Shown piece after piece: positions 8,518 to 18,575 of a stretch of DNA of 64,000 nucleotides (position 1 is the stretch's first letter; every line of letters begins with the position of its first letter). The position numbers were made by a program, and so were the translations under genes. This DNA comes from Magicicada septendecula (taxonomy: Eukaryota; Arthropoda; Insecta; Hemiptera; Cicadidae). The notes beneath the pieces were generated by a model that saw only the letters and a list, made by a program, of their open reading frames with translations, had not been told where the DNA came from and did no database searches. The stretch covers positions 704,786,885 through 704,850,884 of the forward strand of contig CM068367.1 of assembly GCA_034769895.1 (NCBI GenBank), given 5' to 3'.

Positions 8518-9012
8518 TTACACACATAAAATTTCTTTAAAATAATCTAAAAAGCAACTACCGGACGCGGAGTATTTATTAAAAAAGGCTTCTAACATTT
8601 GATTAAAATTATTCATATTTTTTTGATGAGTTAAAATTAATAAAGAATCTAAAATTTCTGATGTCAGAGACTTGGATTTCACTTTGGTTTTAAGATTTTT
8701 CAACCAATTCCGTTTCACATGCTACAAACAAAGAAGATGTCTCACATTTTTCCCAAATGCAGTTTCAACCACATTGGCAATGGCTTCATCACCATCCGTC
8801 ATGACACAGTTTACTTCCATATCTGGAAATTTGCCAACAATTTTTAAGACACATGCCAGAGTCATTTCATCTAAATAATTTATTATAAAATGAGCAACAG
8901 GGAACCCAACACCATATTCATCAGGAACAAGTAAATTTAATAAGTAAAATTTATACTGGTTGGTATTATAAGTTGCGTCTATACACAGTATTCTACCGCA
9001 ACTCGCAACCAT
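8518..9012 (-). pseudogene. MULE transposase catalytic core with an in-frame TAG
   Basis: The frame reads LCIDATYNTNQYKFYLLNLL, with the first catalytic Asp, and later VNCVMTDGDEAIANVV, with the second. This is the MULE (Mutator-like element) DDE fold. After HLLCL the frame meets a TAG at 8722-8724 and then continues, in the same frame, as HVKRNWLKNLKTKVK, a segment that normally follows a Trp in this family. The TAG is therefore best read as a Trp-to-stop mutation. Upstream pieces of the same transposase (9030-9720) lie in shifted frames. Confidence 0.7.
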
Positions 9013-9029
9013 TTCTGCTGCTTGATAGC

Positions 9030-9720
9030 CTACTTTGTTTGAATGCCTACAACAAAAAGTTTAGAACTGTGTGGTAAATTATTTAAACTGGAGGGCCCAA
9101 TTATGGTATCCATTCCTTGAAGTTTATATGCTAAAACTGGGTTGTAACTTTCATTTTTTAATAAGTTAATTAAGATATTTACAGATTCTGCATCATTTTT
9201 ATTAAGTCGTTTTTTCATCTCCAGTTGATACCTCATTTTAATTATCTGAGATGTTGTTATATCTGCAGATGTTGTTCTTTTACTGCAGATGTGTTATTAT
9301 CGTCACTAATGGAAGGCTGTAAATGTTCCTGAATAACATGTGTTGGAACACCTTGCTCTAAAAAGTGATTTACAGAAGACTTTGCGGTGTTATCCCATCG
9401 ATAGAATTTCACAAATTTAAAATTAAGCTCATGTTTATGAGCATTAATGTATGTCACATGGATTCCTGTATCATCTTCTTTGACGTACATTCTGGCCAGA
9501 CAGTTTGTATTCAGCATACTACCAACTATTAGTCCTTTTCTATTAGTTTATTTATTTTTGTTTCGGGTCTACAAAAATTATTTAAATTTGCAAATATAAT
9601 AGGAAAATTTAGAGCCCATCTCTGCATGGGCTGAACCCGTTTTTTTGACCATTGCAATGTGGTTGTCTTTACAAACAGCTTCCTTCCATGTGAGAAATGC
9701 TGCCACGTCCTTAAAAACAA
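9030..9720 (-). pseudogene. MULE transposase N-terminal/middle part, three shifted pieces
   Basis: Pieces at 9529-9720, 9257-9517 and 9030-9236 lie in successive different frames. The first (KLFVKTTTLQWSKKR) joins the zinc-finger region to the DNA-binding part. The second holds YINAHKHELNFKFVKFYRWD and a GVPTHVIQEHL helix that fits the pre-catalytic region of MULE proteins. The third reads NPVLAYKLQGMD and ends GIQTK just before the catalytic core, where the family usually continues without a break. Small indels rather than introns explain the frame changes, as I see no good paired splice sites there. Confidence 0.55.
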
Positions 9721-10187
9721 AATTCCTCTTTTGGAATAATTTGGCCATGCACTTTCTTCAAATGTTCTATGAGATGGAAATATGTTCTAAATTTCAATGT
9801 ACAATCTGAATGGGAACACGATAGGGATAAACCAGACGAATCACAATGTTTTTTATCTTTTGAGAAGCTGAATCTATTACTGTATTGAACATTGCAATCA
9901 GAACATACCCTTGGGTATGTTATTTTAAGACGCGAGACACCTGTTTGTTTTGCACATGATGATATTAAATTATCTACTTTACGAGCCATATCATCATATT
10001 CAAGGGAACTGTTTAACGAAGATACACTTTCCTCAGCAGACCCACCATTTGTAAACAAATATGTGAGGTGTGATTTATGGTTTAGATTATGTGATGGTGT
10101 TGCATATGAAAAAGATTTATGTATCTGTGATGTGTGTGAAACTGAAGGTGATGTTACTGCTTTTGTGAATGATGGTCTTCTAATCAT
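9711..10187 (-). pseudogene. MULE transposase N-terminus with C2H2 zinc finger
   Basis: 158 codons. The N-terminal half is rich in Ser, His and Thr and of low complexity. The C-terminal half has a zinc finger: CSHSDC, then RTYFHLIEHLKKVH (C-x4-C-x12-H-x4-H). Another Cys pair (CSDCNVQYSNRF) lies before it. C2H2 or FLYWCH-like fingers in front of a MULE domain are common in animal Mutator-like elements. The frame remains open upstream of the ATG at 10187 into the 60-bp minisatellite. The real N-terminus may therefore lie further right, with the repeat forming part of the protein. Confidence 0.5.
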
Positions 10188-10241
10188 ACTGTGTGATGTG
10201 TACGTATGTATATCTGCTCCATTTGATGCCCCTGTGACTCT

Positions 10242-10843
10242 GGTATGTGATGTGGAAGGGTATGCGTATGCCCTACTTGATGTCCCTGGCTGTGTGCTGT
10301 GTATACGTGATGTGGAAGGGTATGTGTGTGCCCTATTTGATGTCCCTGGCTGTGTGCTGTGTATACGTGATGTGGAAGGGCATGCGTGTGCCCTATTTGA
10401 TGTCCCTGGCTGTGTGCTGTGTATACGTGATGTGGAAGGGTATGTGTGTGTGCCCTATTTGATGTCCCTGGCTGTGTGCTGTGTATACGTGATGTGGAAG
10501 GGTATGTGTGTGCCCTATTTGATGTCCCTGGCTGTGTGCTGTGTATACGTGATGTGGAAGGGTATGCGTGTGCCCTATTTGATGTCCCTGGCTGTGTGCT
10601 GTGTATACGTGATGTGGAAGGGTATGTGTGTGTGCCCTATTTGATGTCCCTGGCTGTGTGCTGTGTATACGTGATGTGGAAGGGTATGCATGTGCCCTAT
10701 TTGATGTCCCTGGCTGTGTGGCGTGTATACGTGATGTGGAAGGGTATGTGTGTGCCCTATTTAATGTCCCTGGCTGTGTGGCGTGTATACGTGATGTGGA
10801 AGTGTGTGCATATGATGTCCTTGTGTCTCTGGTATCTGATGTG
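10242..10843. repeat. 60-62-bp minisatellite, nine close copies
   Basis: GATGTCCCTGGCTGTGTG recurs nine times between about 10279 and 10780, with degenerate copies on both sides (10225, 10814, 10868). Most units are 60 bp; some have an extra TG and are 62 bp, which shifts the frame. Both strands are open through long parts because a 60-bp unit is a multiple of three. On the minus strand each unit encodes ~20 residues like THTLPHHVYTAHSQGHQIGH in one frame or PGTSNRAH-STSRI in another. Confidence 0.9.
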
Positions 10844-11181
10844 GATGTCTGTGCGTGTTTCCCATCTGATGTCCCTGGTGGTATGGCGTGCAAAGAATTA
10901 ATTATGTGTGTATTTGATGTTTCTGTGTCTGTGTGTGTCTGTTGTTTAACTGGATACGGAAATGATGTTCTGTTATGTGTGTCTGTAGTGCATGTCTGGT
11001 CTCTGTAGAATTGGATACATTTTTAGGCCTATTTCTTGTACAGACATGAAAAACATTACCCATTAAACATTGAATCCCTCGCTGTGTGATGTGTAAGCCA
11101 TCCCTGGACAGCAACTCCATAAATGGATCTCTTGAATGTAACATAAAAGACTTCCAGTTGTCTATGAATAGTCCTCCATAT

Positions 11182-11605
11182 CTACGAACACAAAAAAGTG
11201 GAATCACTGTGGCAGTCACAAAAAAGTAAAAATGCATTGCATTACTTAATTAACAACCTACTATGAGGGAATAAAATGCCAAAGTCATGAAAGTCAAGAG
11301 ACATATTGAGCGTAAAGAAGAAGTAAAATATTTATTTGCCAATAAACAGAAGTCTTTTTAAAACTATATTATCAAGAAAATTCAACTAGTATTACTGTAC
11401 GAATATTAACTGTAATTTTATGAGTTGTTATCAGATTTTTATGATCAGAATTTGGAATTTAATAAATGATTTCTAAAACTCATTATAACTCTTATTCCAC
11501 CATACAGGTAGGAGAACAAAATTTGTAACAGCAATGATGTGGGTGCCCCATTAACACATCAAGTCTCTGCATTATCAAAAGAAACTTACACGTATAAAGT
11601 TTTAC
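11182..11605 (-). other. Intron 2 of the SGNH-hydrolase gene
   Basis: It begins GTAAAA at 11605 and ends with a pyrimidine tract and TAG at 11182 (CTTTTTTGTGTTCGTAG). The phase across it is consistent (two bases before, one after). No other gene is seen inside. Confidence 0.6.
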
Positions 11606-11816
11606 CCGGTAGCCAAGCCTTGTATCAACTGATCCAGCTTCACTGTCTTTTCATTTATTATCTTTACTCTGTTCATTTCAGCATCTGAATATGGCCTATA
11701 CCAATTTTTACTGCGAAACAATACACTTGACAAATGGAGTTGCACATGCTGGTTGCCTTTTAGAATTTCTTGGATAAGAGATTCTTAATGTTGGATTATT
11801 TGATCTGGATGCTGAC

Positions 11817-11996
11817 CTGTTAACAAGTTTTTAAGAATTATAAAAATAAACGAGTATAGTACCTATCGACAAAATATTGGAAAATAATGTGCATAACACC
11901 AAAGCAATCTTACAAATCTTTTTGATCAACCATAATCGTATAAAGTAGAGCACTAATAACTGAAATATTTTATTTACAAAATTCTATGTAACTTAC
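11817..11996 (-). other. Intron 1 of the SGNH-hydrolase gene
   Basis: 180 bp, beginning GTAAGT at 11996 and ending TTAACAG at 11817. The phase matches (one base before, two after), and the joined reading continues the SGNH fold. Confidence 0.65.
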
Positions 11997-12227
11997 CACA
12001 AATCAAATTATTTGTGCCCAAATGGATTACTACATGATAAAAGAACTTGGTTGCTTCAACCATTGCTTCAACACGCATTCCTGACACCGAAAACACTGTG
12101 ACTTCAAAATCATTCTGGCACTGAGTAGTCAGATGTGCATATTTTACCTGGGAGTCACCAATCATGAGGAGGCCTGGACGCACCATTGTGACTGCAAATG
12201 AAGAATACTTTATTAAAACAAACACAC

Positions 12228-13271
12228 ATATTTACATCTGCCAATGGAAATTTAACCTTGCTTTTGTTTGTATATTCCTCTTTCTTAGGCTTCAGAATAC
12301 TCGATTTTAACTTACTTTATTATGCAACAGCACTTTGTTTTGACCTGCATTACACAATATCAGAGAAGTCAAGAAAACTCACAAACACCAAAAGAAATTG
12401 CAGTTCCATGTGAAAAAAATGGGTATTCATGTTTCATCTCCTTAATACTCATGAAACTTTTTAAACTAAATTTTAGTATTTTAAACATAAAATAATTTCA
12501 GTTTACTCAAAATAATTGTAAATGGCACAAACTTAGAACAAAGGATAATTAACCTAAACGAACACGTGGTTTCAAAGCAGATCAAGCCCCAAAATGCATG
12601 CTTTTATTTTAAAATTAATTTTTAGTCTTTTAAACATAACATACTTATACACTTTACTCAGTCCTTGAAAATTTGTGGAAATGTGACAGGATTAATCTAG
12701 AACAATGAATAATTAACCGTAACTAAACACGTGGTTTCAAACCTGATAGCACAAATGAAATACATCCCAAAATTCATAAAACTTTTATGCTAAATTGGAG
12801 TTTTTTTTAACAGAAAACTTCTACCGTTCACTCAAAATCATTGTAAATGGCACAAACGTAGAACAAAGAATAAATAACTTAAACGAACACGTGGTTTCAA
12901 AGCCGATCACGCCCCAAACTTCATGAAGCTTTTGTTTTACATTACGTTTTGGTCTTTTTTAAACATAAAATACTTCTAAACTTTATTCAGTACCTGAAAA
13001 CTGTTGGAAATGTCACAGGATTAATCTAGAACAATGAATTTTAACCTTAACAAAAACACGTGGTTTCAATCACGATAGCACAGATACATCCTAAAATTCG
13101 TGAAACGTTTACTTTAAACAAACTGGGGGGGGGGTTAACATAAAAGACTTTTAAACCATAAACATCAAAACCATTGTAAATTAAACAAATAAAAAACCAT
13201 TAACCTACACGAACACGTGGTTTCAATGCCGATACCCATTTAGTATTTCTATTTTATTTCTAAACAAACAC

Positions 13272-13314
<43 letters not shown>

Positions 13315-14086
13315 CACCAAATTCCTGAAAAATTATGTACAAGAGATATAAGACTTATTGCAGTGATGGACAACCGACAACTAGCGCTTAAACAGACCAC
13401 ACGCGGTAAACAAATGAACAAGCTACTGGATGTTGCTATTTCCGTGTTACCCTAAAAATTAGTCTAGTAGTCTAAGTTACGGCGGAATTCGTGTGCATGT
13501 GTGCATCAATTTGGAAAGGTGTTTCTACGGATTTAAATTATATTGTTAATTTTATTACAGGTATCTCTTGTACATAATTTTTCAGGAATTTGGTGATTAT
13601 TATTATTATTATATGTGTTTGTTTAGAAATAAAATAGAAATACTAAATGGGTATCGGCGTTGAAACCACGTGTTCGTGTAGGTCCATGGTTTTTTGTTTA
13701 TTTAATTTACAATGGTTTTGATGTTTATGGTTTTAAAAGTCTTTTATGTTAACTCCCCCTCCCCAGTTTGTTTAAAGTAAACTTTTCACGAATTTTAGGA
13801 TGTATGTGTGCTATCATGATTGAAACCACGCGTTTTTGTTAAAGTTAAAATTCATTGTTCTAGATTAATCCTGTGACATTTCCAACAGTTTTCAGGTACT
13901 GAATAAAGTTTAGAAGTATTTTATGTTTAAAAAAGACCAAAACGTAATGTAAAACAAAAGCTTCATGAAGTTTGGGGCGTGATCGGCTTTGAAACCACGT
14001 AAGTTAAAATCGAGTATTCTGAAGCCTAAGAAAGAGGAATATACAAACAAAAGCAAGGTTAAATTTCCATTGGCAGATGTAAATAT
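12228..14086. mobile_element. Fold-back (inverted-repeat) element with CACGTG tandem repeats
   Basis: The outer arms 12228-12313 and 14000-14086 are near-exact inverted copies (CAGATGTAAATAT at the tips). The inner arms 12889-13348 and 13562-14000 are also inverted copies, with a 213-bp loop (13349-13561). The left arm has about 575 bp (12314-12888) that the right arm lacks. Within the left arm, ACACGTGGTTTCAA recurs at ~12563, 12726, 12887, 13054 and 13212, a ~156-170-bp tandem repeat that alternates between two variants. The arms differ by scattered bases and in microsatellite length. It sits just upstream of the SGNH exon 1, perhaps in an intron or promoter. No transposase is inside. Confidence 0.75.
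13273..13311 (+). repeat. (ATA)n microsatellite in the left arm of the fold-back element
   Basis: About 13 ATA units. The mirrored site in the right arm (near 13597-13612) has only about five, so the arm copies have diverged in length. Confidence 0.95.
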
Positions 14087-14263
14087 TGTAACGAAGAGTT
14101 TGAATCGTTTCTGTAAACGACGAGTATATGGTATTGTCTGTGTTAGTGCGTTCGTCTCGCACTGGGGTCGTTACATCTATTTTGCACTAACGATGTCCGT
14201 AGCGTTGCTGTAATTACCAGTACAACACAGCAGTAACCTTACCTGTTCTTAAATAGGGGTGTG

Positions 14264-14290
14264 TTAATCCCGGGTGGCGCCAAATTGTTT
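14264..14290 (-). other. Primer-binding-site-like sequence at a possible LTR end
   Basis: On the minus strand, AATAAACA is followed by ATT and then TGGCGCCACCCGGGATTAA. LTR retrotransposons of the Ty3/gypsy type often end in CA followed after a few bases by TGGCGCC, the complement of a tRNA 3' end. An LTR would lie to the right of 14286. I do not see its partner or any gag/pol nearby, so this may be a solo remnant or a chance match. Confidence 0.4.
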
Positions 14291-17200
14291 ATTAAAACAA
14301 TTAAACTTATTCATTAATATCTTAATAGGGTGTTCTCAGCTATGACGGTCGGGGCGTTCAAAGAATTCCCGCTCGTTCAGCCTACTGAATCGTGTAGGTA
14401 GTTGTACGAATTGCAACTTGAGCGCTGGTCGTCAAATCTAGCTTTCGTAAATAAACACAAGTAATATTATACACTCCCTATGAAATAATAACAACGGTTA
14501 CTCCCTGTACTAGCTATTTTAATGTTTGATAAGTAAAATTTTCAATTTGACAATTAAATTATAATGGTTGTTGAACAAATTTGCACCGAATTTTTACCTG
14601 AAACAATAATTCTCAGGATGACGAATCGATTATGGTAACGATGTGTTCACATCAGCATGGCTGCTGAACAGTTTAGTTATGATAATTAATTTCGTTCCAA
14701 AATCGGGGATTCTTTTGATTACAAGACAAAGAATTCCTATGATTACAATAAAAGTACTTTACCTTACTCTATGTGTACATAAATAATAAGGTGTGTGGTT
14801 ACAATCTGTTCTGTAGTGTCGTTAAATGTGTTTCGAAAGTTCGTATTCAAACAATAGGTTATATTTTATGTTAACAAATTTTCAGTGTGTTTATTTTTCT
14901 TAATTAATCTTTGAAAGAGAATATTCGGATTATAGTGAGAGATCAAATTACTTTTAGTAAAATTTAAAGTGATTTTATTTTTGGAATTAAGGTAATTCAA
15001 GGGTACTTAACACATCAGATGACTTTGTGCTATCATTCATTGAGTCAGAAGAGGATTGGGCTGCAATATTTTCTATTTTTCATAGATCTTTGGACTTAAG
15101 TAGGTCTGGCGTCCTTTTCATAAAGGATGTGGTCATATTTTATTTTATTTTCCTGGTAATATGGTCCTTGGTCTTTAGTTGACTGCTCCAATGGTTCGTC
15201 TGCTTCTTATTCAATCATGGTTTTGTATTTTGTTCACTGTTTTTACTTTTTTAATTAGAAATTGGTCTTCCAAAATTTGGCTTCTGTTCTGTTAGAGTGA
15301 CGCTTTACGAGTAACGATATTCAACGGTAATTTTTGCCACCAACGTTCGTTTCTATGGTTACCGATTAATTCTGATTGGCTAAATTGGCTACAAACCCAT
15401 TGTTATCAAAATTTGAATTCTTTTCAAAATCCTAGTATGTCTTCTGATTTCTGTTATTCCTCTATCTACCTTCCTAAGTATTAAATATTGTCACTATAGT
15501 ATGTATTTCCTTTCATAGATTAATTTGATACCCCACAAGTTTGGGTTATTTTAGGTTTTATGTTTTTACCATTATTTTAATACTTGTTAATTACATTTCT
15601 TTTTGAATTCCAATACTTATTATAATATTTTGTCTTAAAAATTATTTACAATTTATCCTTGGTGAGTCATTCGCCTCGGATTTGCTAATTTCTTTGTTAA
15701 TTTGTTACAATTTGTAGTTGTTTGTTTTTGACAGTTAGGCATTTTCATAGCCCTAAGTAGCCATTATGGTATTTTACTTATTTCATTCAAATTACATTTC
15801 ATTTTAGCCTAATGGGCTTTATTTGTTATTATAATTGGTTGTGTTATTTATTGTTGTGTTTTGGGTCTGTTTAGGTGTTATTATTATGTCACCATTATTT
15901 TATACATAATGAATTGCTATTGTTTACTATCTGGTTTCCTCGATTTCTAAGTCATACATTTCTTAACTTTTTTACTTATTTAATTTGCCAATAATAACAC
16001 TGTGGCTATTATTTACTATTTTTTATCACAATAAATACAACATCTAGGCCTATGGTCTGTATAATTCTTCCAGCCATATCCTATTCATAACTTGCTTAAA
16101 TAATTATTTAACTATTATTTGCTAATATTTGTTTACAATTCATCTTATTTTATATCATTTTTTGGGTGATAAACAACATCATTTTTTATGAACTTACTTT
16201 AATAATGATCCCTTATAACTTGGGTGTTTATTGATTTGTTTTAACTCCTTCATTTTTAAACAATCTTTACTTTCCCTCCATGTTAACACTATCTGTTTTC
16301 TCTTTCAGGGTATTCTCCCTTTTAATTATAACTGCATTCAATTAAATTTAACAATAATATTCTTTCTTAACTAAATACTGTCTTCATCACTTTTCAGCAT
16401 TCATTATACCTTAATTAACTGTTTATATTTACTACTATTCTTAATTACTACTATTCTTCACTTTTAATCATTTAGTGTTTATTATAATTTATTTAGTGTT
16501 TCTTCTTTATCACTATTCTTTGGGGTTTTTACACTTTCATTTTGCACTTCACAAATGTTTTTGTTTTTTAAGTGTTTCTAAATGGGTAATACCTCTAATT
16601 ACTATCTCACTACCGTACTATCTCTTTCATTACAAATATCATTAATAATATTAACAATTTTATGTCTTTATATTTTATCATTACATCTAACTCTAATTTG
16701 TGGGTTAGTTTGCTTTTTTATATTTAACATTGTTTAATTGGGTTTCTTTCCATTGTCATATACTTTTTTATCCATTAATTGATAATAATATTTATTTTTT
16801 TTACATAGGTTAATTATTGGTCTTTTTTCCAATATTACATTTGAGTGTATCATTTCTCCTGCTCATATTCTTTATTACTTGTTTGTGTCTTATCATTTGT
16901 TTTCAGTTTTATTTATTTCCCTTTATCTTGGGTTTGTTTCTTTTTCATTTCCCTCCTTCTTCATTTTCATTGTATTTGGTTAATATCTTGGTTTCTCCAC
17001 CTTCTCCTTTGGGTTCATTTTAATATGTTGCATTGAGTCATTCAATTCCTTTAATTTGTTTCATTTTTGTTTGGTTTTGGTTTTTTCCTTTCTTCATTTG
17101 GTTTGGTTAATCCTTCCTTCCATTTGGTTTTATTCTCGTTTGTTTTTTGTGGTTCCCTTCTTCTTTTGTTTCCTTTTGTTGGGTCAATCACTTGGGTTAG

Positions 17201-18003
17201 GTCATGTCGTCGTTTGTCGTGTCATTGTCTTTTTATTTTCTTTATATTAAACATTTTATTTTTTATGAAGTATTATTTTATATTCAGAATCATCTTTTTC
17301 ATCCCTAGTATTGGGGTGGCTTATTTGTGTTGTAACATAATGCCTCTCCTTCAAAATTGATCATTTTGATAAAACACTTAGCATAGTTTTTATGAAATTA
17401 TCAGTTATATATAATCCTTTTCCTTTTTTTTCTTGTTTGTTTCTTCATTCTTATTTCTCTCCTTACTTGATTCATTCCATTTTATTTGGATCTGTTTTTA
17501 TTTATTTCCATTAGTGTGTTCTCCCTTTTATATAATTTTTTTTCCTAACTTTTTAGTAGCTGGTTTCTTCCATTACTACTCATTTTTTCTGAGACCAGAG
17601 GAACATCATCTCTGCTCAGTTTATTTGATTGCTGGACTTTTTCAACAGTCAATCTTAAATACCGTTTTTGTCAACTTGTGACTTAAATTAATAATAATAT
17701 ATTTTGGGATTGTCCACCTTGTGGTTTGTTTTTAGATCACTTTGGCCTTTTACTCATTCTTCCTTCCACTGTACCTTTGCTATGTACTGTTATCTGCTCA
17801 TACAGTTGATTGTTTTTTATTTATTCAGTTGTTAATTTCATCATTTCTAACTTTTCATTAGTTTGTTTTTCTATTCTTCTTGTGATCATTTAAATTATCT
17901 GACATCTTTTCTCTTTTTCTTGGTTGTTTACCAATATTCTGCTTTAGCCATTTTCTGTATATTTGTTTTATACATAACTTCTCTTTTTTCCTCGTACCAG
18001 TTC

Positions 18004-18005
<2 letters not shown>
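14291..18005. other. Gene-poor T-rich region
   Basis: From about 14990 the plus strand is markedly richer in T and pyrimidines than in A and purines, with many TTTATT and TTCTTT stretches. Open frames here are short, hydrophobic (Phe/Leu-rich) and explained by base composition. No conserved motif, RNA gene or clear repeat was recognised. Confidence 0.5.

Positions 18006-18048
<43 letters not shown>
18006..18048. repeat. Poly(T) run, 43 bases
   Basis: An uninterrupted T run. It could be the poly(A) tail of a minus-strand retroposon lying to its right, but no SINE or LINE body is recognised. Confidence 0.9.
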
Positions 18049-18049
<1 letters not shown>

Positions 18050-18146
18050 AATTCATTATAATTTCAGGTATTTATCTTAGCAGTTCGTGCTTGATTTTAT
18101 TTTTGTTTATTTTATTTTGTTTTACATATTATACTTAATAATTTTT

Positions 18147-18350
18147 GTAAGTTAGTTTTTCTTACTTTATAGGAATTTTTGTAACTTATTCCTTTCTCGG
18201 TACTTTTTGTTTAAATATCGTAAGTTTGTGGTTCTTACTTTTTATAGGAATTTTTGTAACTTATTCCTTTCTTGGTACTTTTTGTTTAAATATTATTGTA
18301 AGTTTGTGGTTCTTACTTTTTTATAAGAATTTTTGTAACTTATTCCCTTA
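18147..18350 (+). repeat. Tandem repeat, three copies of 73-78 bp
   Basis: Copies begin at 18147, 18220 and 18298 with GTAAGTT. Each continues with TTCTTACTTTTTATAGGAA, TTTTTGTAACTTATTCC and (in the first two) GGTACTTTTTGTTTAAATAT. The last copy is partial. Confidence 0.85.
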
Positions 18351-18575
18351 TTATAATTTTTTCTTTTTTCTTCTTTGATATTTTATATTAGGCCTCATAA
18401 GTCATCGAAATGTGGTTGTAAGTTGTGCTCACATAATTTTTGAATTTTGGCATTGCTTCCTCTTTTCTTCTCCATTGGTTTGCGTGGTCGGTATTCTGAA
18501 AATCAGTCCCATTTCTCTGTGTTCCTCAGCACTTTGTTTACCCATGGTCCATCATTTCCTCTGCACTTGTGGTTC

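Larger units (their letters stand above)
10902..12191 (-). pseudogene. SGNH-hydrolase (GDSL-type esterase) gene, three exons, one in-frame stop
   Basis: Exon 1 (12191-11997) starts after TTTGCAG and contains ATGG at 12186. It encodes LLMIGDSQVKYAHL (block I, GDS), VSGMRVEA (block II Gly) and VVIHLGTNNLICG (block III), then a donor GTAAGT. Exon 2 (11816-11606) begins after TTAACAG in matching phase (CGQHPDQIIQH). It includes VQLHLSSVLFR and RVKIINEKTVKLDQL and ends at a GTAAAA donor. Exon 3 (11181-10902) follows TGTTCGTAG in matching phase (YGGLFIDNWKSF) and holds block V, SRDGLHIT. These blocks supply the Ser, Gly, Asn and Asp/His of SGNH esterases. A TAA at 11785-11787 interrupts exon 2, so this copy is probably dead. 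Such esterases are often carried by invertebrate transposons, and a relation to the MULE downstream is possible. Upstream exons may exist. Confidence 0.72.

Noticed and set aside
9892..10901. Long plus-strand ORFs rich in Cys/Val through the minisatellite
   Set aside because: They are frames through a 60-bp repeat, antisense to the MULE fragment, with no recognisable domain.
14087..14175. 89-bp segment bounded by TGTAACGA and TCGTTACA as a small mobile element
   Set aside because: 8-bp inverted ends alone are weak; no target duplication or second copy was seen in the window.
16817..18138. Several plus-strand ORFs rich in Phe, Leu and Ser that look like membrane proteins
   Set aside because: They lie in T-rich sequence where TTT/CTT codons dominate, overlap each other in different frames, and show no family motif.
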